Origin: Anaerolineales bacterium UBA832
GTDB lineage: Bacteria; Chloroflexota; Anaerolineae; Anaerolineales; UBA11657
Length of the DNA stretch: 16,393 bases
Direction of reading: 5' to 3'
Assembly: GCA_002296125.1 (NCBI GenBank)
Contig: DBHI01000065.1
Coordinates: 1-16,393 of the forward strand
Shown here: in pieces, positions 8,755 to 13,493 of the stretch
How positions within the stretch are numbered: the stretch's first letter is position 1
Layout: every line of letters begins with the position of its first letter
Translations under genes and position numbers: made by a program
The notes under the pieces: generated by a model
The model's input: the letters and a program-made list of their open reading frames with translations, nothing else
Databases searched by the model: none
What the model was told of the DNA's origin: nothing

Positions 8755-8976
8755 ATGAATATTCATATTGAGTTTTGTGAAAAATGAAATTATCATCCTG
8801 ATTTTGACAGGGTGTCAAACCATATAAAAGAATTATTTCCAAAAGCAGTGGTAGTTGGGAATTCATCCCCTCCTAGAAGTGGCTCTTTTGAAGTAACGAT
8901 TGAAGGTAAACTAGTCTATTCAAAGTTTAAGACAGGAACATTTCCAAATACTGAAGAAATCAATAAATGGTTTTAA
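8755..8976 (+). CDS. selW: SelW-like selenoprotein (Rdx family), Sec encoded by in-frame TGA at 8785-8787
   Basis: Reading through one TGA gives 73 residues beginning MNIHIEFCEKU, where U is selenocysteine at position 11, and ending in TAA. The CxxU motif (C8, U11) directly after a first beta strand is the redox site of the SelW/Rdx family, a small thioredoxin-like fold. The second half matches the family pattern well: SGSFEVTIEGKLVYSKFKTG corresponds to the TGxFEVxVxGKLIxSKxxG block of animal SelW, with the short C-terminal helix NTEEINKWF. Length fits the smaller bacterial members. AGGA lies 7 bases upstream of the ATG and overlaps the stop of the preceding 57-aa gene. Conventional calling breaks the gene at the TGA and leaves nothing. 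A SECIS-like hairpin follows the TGA. Function is presumably thiol redox; the substrate is unknown. The alternative, a Cys-to-stop mutation in a CxxC homologue, is less likely given the hairpin and intact downstream frame. Confidence 0.87.
8803..8819 (+). promoter_or_regulatory. Candidate bacterial SECIS element in selW
   Basis: TTTGACA-GGG-TGTCAAA is a perfect 7-bp hairpin with a G-only triloop. It starts 15 bases after the TGA, and the loop begins 22 bases after it. Bacterial SECIS elements lie within the coding region immediately 3' of the UGA, with a short stem and a G at the start of the apical loop, so position and loop both fit. A competing 7-bp hairpin (8794-8800 with 8808-8814, one G-U pair, 7-base loop) overlaps it and cannot form at the same time. 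Confidence 0.62.
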
Positions 8977-9023
8977 ACTAACGACAAAGACTAACTCTTG
9001 AGCATTCTCCCTCATACCACTAT

Positions 9024-9037
9024 TTGATACACATCAC
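9024..9037 (+). promoter_or_regulatory. CRP/FNR-type operator upstream of the 818-aa-class sorting-domain gene
   Basis: TTGAT-ACAC-ATCAC matches the FNR consensus at 9 of 10 positions and has the same half-sites as the two copies near 6224 and 6316. Its centre is 9030.5. A weak TATTTT at 9061-9066 would give a start near 9073, placing the site about 42 bases upstream of it, as for class II activation. Confidence 0.42.
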
Positions 9038-9090
9038 GATTATCTGTCCTCAGGTATGCGTATTTTCCTTATATAAAAATATATATAATA

Positions 9091-11550
9091 TTGAAAACTT
9101 ATTTATTTATATTAATCATGATTTGCCAGTCTATCCTTATTGGACAAGATTGGGAATTAAGCATTACAGGTAAAGATGTCCAGAATATTGGTGCGAGCCA
9201 TACTATACGCCTAGGCACATGTGAGGAATGTATAGATGGATGGTCATTTAGCGAAGATGAATATGATTATCCAAACCCTTTTTCTGGAGAATTTACAAAT
9301 ATACATTTTTTACATCTCGATTGGTACGGTTCAATAGATAATGCAGGGAATACATGTTGTGAACAAATGGAGTTCTCCTCTGACTTTCGAGCAATTCACC
9401 CACCTGGAGAGCTCATCACATGGAATATTAGTGGAATGACTGGAGGAGGACTATCAACAAACATTCCTATTCAATTAAGCTGGGATAATAGTCAATTAGA
9501 AGTGATTGATAATGATTATGAAATTTATCTATTTATCGGAAGTATAGGCTATAATATGCGCCAAATCGAATCGATTAATATTTCACAGAGTGATTTATAC
9601 CTTGATCAAAATTATAATTCAAATGTTCAGGTTTTAATGGGTGGTTGTGCAAGTACTGGAACAACAACTCACTATTTTGATTTAGATGAAGATGGATGGG
9701 GGCATGGAATAGGAAATGAGTTCTGCCTAGATTATGCTCCTGAGGGTTGGGTACCTAATAATGATGATATGAATGATTCTATATTCTGCACTTCAAATGA
9801 TATAGATGAATGTAATATATGTGAGGGGAATAATTCTGCAAAAGATTGTAATGGAGACTGCTTTGGTAGCGCTTTAATAGATGATTGCAATATCTGTTCT
9901 GAGGGTAATACAGGTCATATAATGAATAGTGATAAAGATTGTTACGGTGAATGTTTTGGAAATGCATTTATAGATGATTGTAATGTCTGTTCGGAAGGTA
10001 ACTCTGATCATGAAGCAAATAGTGATAAGGATTGTAATGGTGAATGTTTTGGATATGCAATAATTGACAACTGTAATGATTGCGTAGAGAAAAATTTTAA
10101 TTTTAATTGTTTAGATCAAATATTTGGTAATGGACCTGAAAATATTTATGCACAAATTTTTGATGATCATGTTTTTATATCATGGGATAGCCCATATGCA
10201 CAAATGGCATCATATATTAGCAATTATAATATCTACTTTGAAGAGTCTTTTGATAATTTAATTTTATTAGATAATACCACAATGACGCAATACCATGTAC
10301 CTGTTCTTTTAGACGGTCTGTTTTGTATCAGCGCCTTAGATGAATTTGGCAATGAGTCTTCTCTTAATTGTATTGAGGCTTCAGAAATGTGTTCATATAA
10401 TTTAGAACTTAACCTAGGACCCAACCTAGTTAGTTTCCCTTGTATACCAGACGATAATTCAGTTCAAAATATTGTGGATGAACTAGATGTTGAATTAACA
10501 GGTATTATTGGTGAAGGTGAGGCAACAGTTTATTTAGATGGAGTTGGGTGGATAGGCGCATTACAAGAAATATTACATTCATCGGGATATTGGTTCTTAA
10601 GGGAAGATGGAAATTCGGAAGAAAACTTATACCAAATAGTTGGCTTCCCACCTAGATCTGACTTAACCTATACATTCCCTGATTGGGGTATTTACCTCAT
10701 TTCCTACCAAGGGTATGATTTATCGAATATAACTGATGCTATACCAGATGCAGTTGAGCCTTTTGTTACTAATATAATTGGAGAAGGTAACGCAGCTATA
10801 CAAATGAATGGTATTTGGCTTGGAAGCTTAACAGAATGGGAAATTGGACATGGATATTGGCTTAGTATATCTCAGGGCTTTTCATTTAGGTGGAATAATG
10901 GCTCTCAAAGGACATTAAGTTTTCCTAAAAATAATCATCAAATTCCATTAGGATTTGAATTTAAGCAATCTACAAGTCAGGCCTTTTATTTTATAGATGA
11001 TGTCAAGCTAACTTCATTTGATAATACAGATGGCTGGATAGTTTCCTATAATAAAGATTCAATTGTTGGTATAAGAAAATGGGAAGGAGAAATTATTGAT
11101 ATACCTGTTATGGGTAATGATGGTAGAAAATATGCCTCTAATTTTATAAACCCAGGTGATATACCTAGTTTTAAATATCTAGATAATAAAACAGGTACAT
11201 TAATTGAGTTAACTGCTAATTTTATTCCAAACTTTGAAAACAATGGTATTTTTTATGTAGGCGCACTTGAACAAAGCAAACCAATACCAAATCAAATACA
11301 TTTGAATGTATTCCCTAATCCCTTTAATCCATCTACAAATTTAAACTTTCAAGTTCCTGAAGAAAGTTCTATTAAACTATTAGTATATAACATTAATGGT
11401 CAATTAATAACAGAACTTACAAGTTTAGAATATTCTTCAGGTAGCTATAATTATATATGGAATGCCAAGGACCTACCAAGCGGCGTTTATTTTGCACACC
11501 TAATTGTTAATCAAAAGGCCTATACACAAAAACTTATTCTGATGAAATAA
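9091..11550 (+). CDS. Secreted cysteine-repeat protein with type IX sorting domain (819 aa)
   Basis: The frame opens at TTG with MKTYLFILIMICQSILIGQ, a convincing signal peptide; the first ATG (9118) would remove most of it, so TTG is preferred although no ribosome site is visible. After a domain without recognised family, a calcium-binding-like stretch FDLDEDGWGHG precedes cysteine-rich repeats at about 241-345 (DCNGDCFGxxxIDDCNxCSEGN, three units). A fibronectin III-like domain follows at about 347-435, then two tandem related domains at about 438-520 and 524-610 (each with IIGEG and a GYW motif), a domain at about 620-727 related to the N-terminal domain of the giant protein at 165-6125, and a type A sorting domain at about 737-819 (VFPNPFNPST, SGVYFAHL, QKLILMK). 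Expected location is the outer surface after type IX export. No catalytic residues were recognised. A CRP/FNR-type palindrome lies 54 bases upstream. Confidence 0.88.
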   Translation: MKTYLFILIMICQSILIGQDWELSITGKDVQNIGASHTIRLGTCEECIDGWSFSEDEYDYPNPFSGEFTNIHFLHLDWYGSIDNAGNTCCEQMEFSSDFRAIHPPGELITWNISGMTGGGLSTNIPIQLSWDNSQLEVIDNDYEIYLFIGSIGYNMRQIESINISQSDLYLDQNYNSNVQVLMGGCASTGTTTHYFDLDEDGWGHGIGNEFCLDYAPEGWVPNNDDMNDSIFCTSNDIDECNICEGNNSAKDCNGDCFGSALIDDCNICSEGNTGHIMNSDKDCYGECFGNAFIDDCNVCSEGNSDHEANSDKDCNGECFGYAIIDNCNDCVEKNFNFNCLDQIFGNGPENIYAQIFDDHVFISWDSPYAQMASYISNYNIYFEESFDNLILLDNTTMTQYHVPVLLDGLFCISALDEFGNESSLNCIEASEMCSYNLELNLGPNLVSFPCIPDDNSVQNIVDELDVELTGIIGEGEATVYLDGVGWIGALQEILHSSGYWFLREDGNSEENLYQIVGFPPRSDLTYTFPDWGIYLISYQGYDLSNITDAIPDAVEPFVTNIIGEGNAAIQMNGIWLGSLTEWEIGHGYWLSISQGFSFRWNNGSQRTLSFPKNNHQIPLGFEFKQSTSQAFYFIDDVKLTSFDNTDGWIVSYNKDSIVGIRKWEGEIIDIPVMGNDGRKYASNFINPGDIPSFKYLDNKTGTLIELTANFIPNFENNGIFYVGALEQSKPIPNQIHLNVFPNPFNPSTNLNFQVPEESSIKLLVYNINGQLITELTSLEYSSGSYNYIWNAKDLPSGVYFAHLIVNQKAYTQKLILMK

Positions 11551-11732
11551 CGATTTAATTCAAATACATTTTTTATAAATACTTTTATTTCTACTATTAA
11601 ACCTAATTTTTTTAATTTGAGGTTAAGGCTGTAATTCACAAAAATATCCTAAATACTTAGAATATTAAAACTACGGAGATATATGCTAACGGGGTTAGAA
11701 AAGAAGAATTAGGGAAGTGGGTTTAAGAAAGG

Positions 11733-13235
11733 TTATTCACAAACATCTATACAGCCTTGCATTGTATTAAACGCTTCTATACCACAACAACCCGTAATAA
11801 ATTCTTCACATTGGTTAGTATTTTGATTAAAATAATATGTAGGGCATATACCCTCACAAGGCCCAACTTCAGGCACTATATAACAATCTTCATTCAATGG
11901 ATTGAGAATTAAATTTACAAGATTCACAACATCAACTATGTTGCTTTCTCCATCATCATTTAAATCACCTAAATTATTATATTCCATATCTAATATAGTG
12001 TTTACTAATAATATTACATCTATAATATTAATTTCAGAATCATAATTTAAATCTCCCATTATTATACTGGATACACAACTTCCACCACTACAATCTTCAG
12101 TACAATACCAACTTCCATAGAAATCATCACATCCACACCAAGAAGGATTACATTCATTATCCACAACTACACATTCAAAACCTTCTTCACAACCTGTTTG
12201 AAAGCATCCTGCGGGGTTTTCACTCATACAATAAGCAGAAGCACAAGTACCATCTATACATTGCGCGTATGGCTCAGATGCACAATCACATACCCCTGCC
12301 ATACAATCACTTTCATTCCACATATCAACAAGCTCATTTATTTGATTCTCGATATAATTATCAGCATTTATAGAATAATGGCATCCACCTAGGCCTACAT
12401 CACAATCCCCCCATACAGTCATACAATCATTATCGAACTCACATGTTGCATATTCTCCTAGATGTAATTCTTCATATGTTTGCATAATTTCTTCACAGGT
12501 CATATTTTCGGCACTACAAGTTCCTTCACATTCATCCATACTATAAAAAAATAAATCAGAATAATCAACCCCATTAATTATCCAATCACATCCAGATACA
12601 TAACTACATTCATCATATTTTAAGCCAATACCTAGTACCATATCACAATCACCAAAATCAATGTTAGTAAAATCAAAACATTCATCTAAAACTTCTTGAC
12701 ATTCACCCTCATATGCGATTACAACGTATTTACATTCAGCATAACAAGCATTAGAATATGTATTTCCATCTACTCCGCAGATAGGGTCCCATTCTCCAGT
12801 ACAGACACAATCGCCTTCACTTGAATCTGAACATTCACTATTAACATAATCAAAACCTTCTCTAAACATACTCGAATGTAAACCTTCCCAATCATCATCT
12901 TCATCATAATAAAAATCAACCACTTGACCATCACATCTATAATCTATAGCGTAAGTAACTATGTTAGATGAATTAGCATAACCTATTGAAATAGTGTTTC
13001 CATCAACCCAATAGGGTTTAGGATTAGGAATTGCATCTTCAATACTTCCAAAGCTACCATCTGAACTATAAATAGTATATCTTAAGCCAGCATCAGCAAA
13101 TAGTTCAGTATCTACAAATTCATACATAGTATTAGTTATGATAGTACCTATCCATCTTCCTTCTATGGCGTCTTGTGAAAAAGCTAAATAGAATAGATTG
13201 ATACTACTAAGGACTATTATGAGCATTCTTATCAT
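11733..13235 (-). CDS. Secreted Kazal-dockerin-Kunitz protein (500 aa)
   Basis: A signal peptide (about residues 1-21, ending AFSQ) leads into an unassigned beta-rich domain. A Kazal domain spans C143-C179 and fits the pattern C-x7-C-x6-Y-x3-C-x3-C exactly. A cysteine-dense region without recognised family follows (about 186-387). A type I dockerin lies at about 393-446, with two calcium-loop repeats GDLNYDSEINIIDV and GDLNDDGESNIVDV. The C-terminus is a Kunitz/BPTI-type domain, C451-C499, whose cysteine spacings 8-15-7-10-3 match BPTI (8-15-7-12-3) apart from two residues; it adds an extra cysteine pair (C464, C483). Unlike its neighbours it has no type IX sorting domain. Protease inhibition is suggested by two inhibitor folds, but the P1-equivalent residues (Gly147, Glu461) are unusual for trypsin-like targets. 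GAGGAG lies 15 bases before the ATG, an unusually long spacing. Confidence 0.87.
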   Translation of the reverse strand: MIRMLIIVLSSINLFYLAFSQDAIEGRWIGTIITNTMYEFVDTELFADAGLRYTIYSSDGSFGSIEDAIPNPKPYWVDGNTISIGYANSSNIVTYAIDYRCDGQVVDFYYDEDDDWEGLHSSMFREGFDYVNSECSDSSEGDCVCTGEWDPICGVDGNTYSNACYAECKYVVIAYEGECQEVLDECFDFTNIDFGDCDMVLGIGLKYDECSYVSGCDWIINGVDYSDLFFYSMDECEGTCSAENMTCEEIMQTYEELHLGEYATCEFDNDCMTVWGDCDVGLGGCHYSINADNYIENQINELVDMWNESDCMAGVCDCASEPYAQCIDGTCASAYCMSENPAGCFQTGCEEGFECVVVDNECNPSWCGCDDFYGSWYCTEDCSGGSCVSSIIMGDLNYDSEINIIDVILLVNTILDMEYNNLGDLNDDGESNIVDVVNLVNLILNPLNEDCYIVPEVGPCEGICPTYYFNQNTNQCEEFITGCCGIEAFNTMQGCIDVCE

Positions 13236-13296
13236 AATATATATTATTACTCTCCTCTTGGAACATACAACATAGGTTGCAAGTTGTTACATTAAA

Positions 13297-13325
13297 ATTA
13301 TATTCTAAACTGAGATATATGTTAA
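13297..13325 (-). promoter_or_regulatory. Sigma-70-type promoter of the Kazal-Kunitz gene
   Basis: On the minus strand, TTAACA (13325-13320, 5 of 6 to TTGACA) and TATAAT (13302-13297, perfect) are separated by exactly 17 bases. The predicted start near 13290 gives a leader of about 55 bases containing the GAGGAG ribosome site. Confidence 0.62.
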
Positions 13326-13443
13326 TTGATCTAGGAAAGAAAAATTAGAGAGATCTAAGAAGAGATAGGGCATACATTCCCTAGCTATCCACTACTTACA
13401 GAGATTGCAGAAGAGTGAGAGAAAATTAAATAGCTTAACAAAA

Positions 13444-13471
13444 AAAAAGCCCCAAAAATATGGGGCTTTTT
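13444..13471 (-). terminator. Rho-independent terminator of the dockerin/sorting-domain gene
   Basis: An 11-bp stem (13444-13454 with 13461-13471) has a GCCCCA/TGGGGC core and a 6-base loop. On the minus strand it is followed by nine T in a row (13448-13440). It lies 23 bases after the stop codon at 13494 and separates this gene from the Kazal-Kunitz gene downstream, which has its own promoter. Confidence 0.9.
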
Positions 13472-13493
13472 AAGCTTTAATAATTAAATATAT

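Noticed and set aside
8755..8787. TGA at 8785 as a real stop giving a 10-aa peptide
   Set aside because: The family-specific sequence continues in frame for 62 more residues with no other stop, and the TGA falls at the redox position.
6271..9062. CTGTC...ATGCGTA shared by the two leaders at 6271-6286 and 9044-9062
   Set aside because: Spacing differs (4 versus 7 bases) and the orientation relative to the genes is opposite; probably chance.
11686..11698. Small hairpin CTAAC-GGG-GTTAG between the convergent genes
   Set aside because: Only 5 bp, with no T run on either strand; not a convincing terminator.
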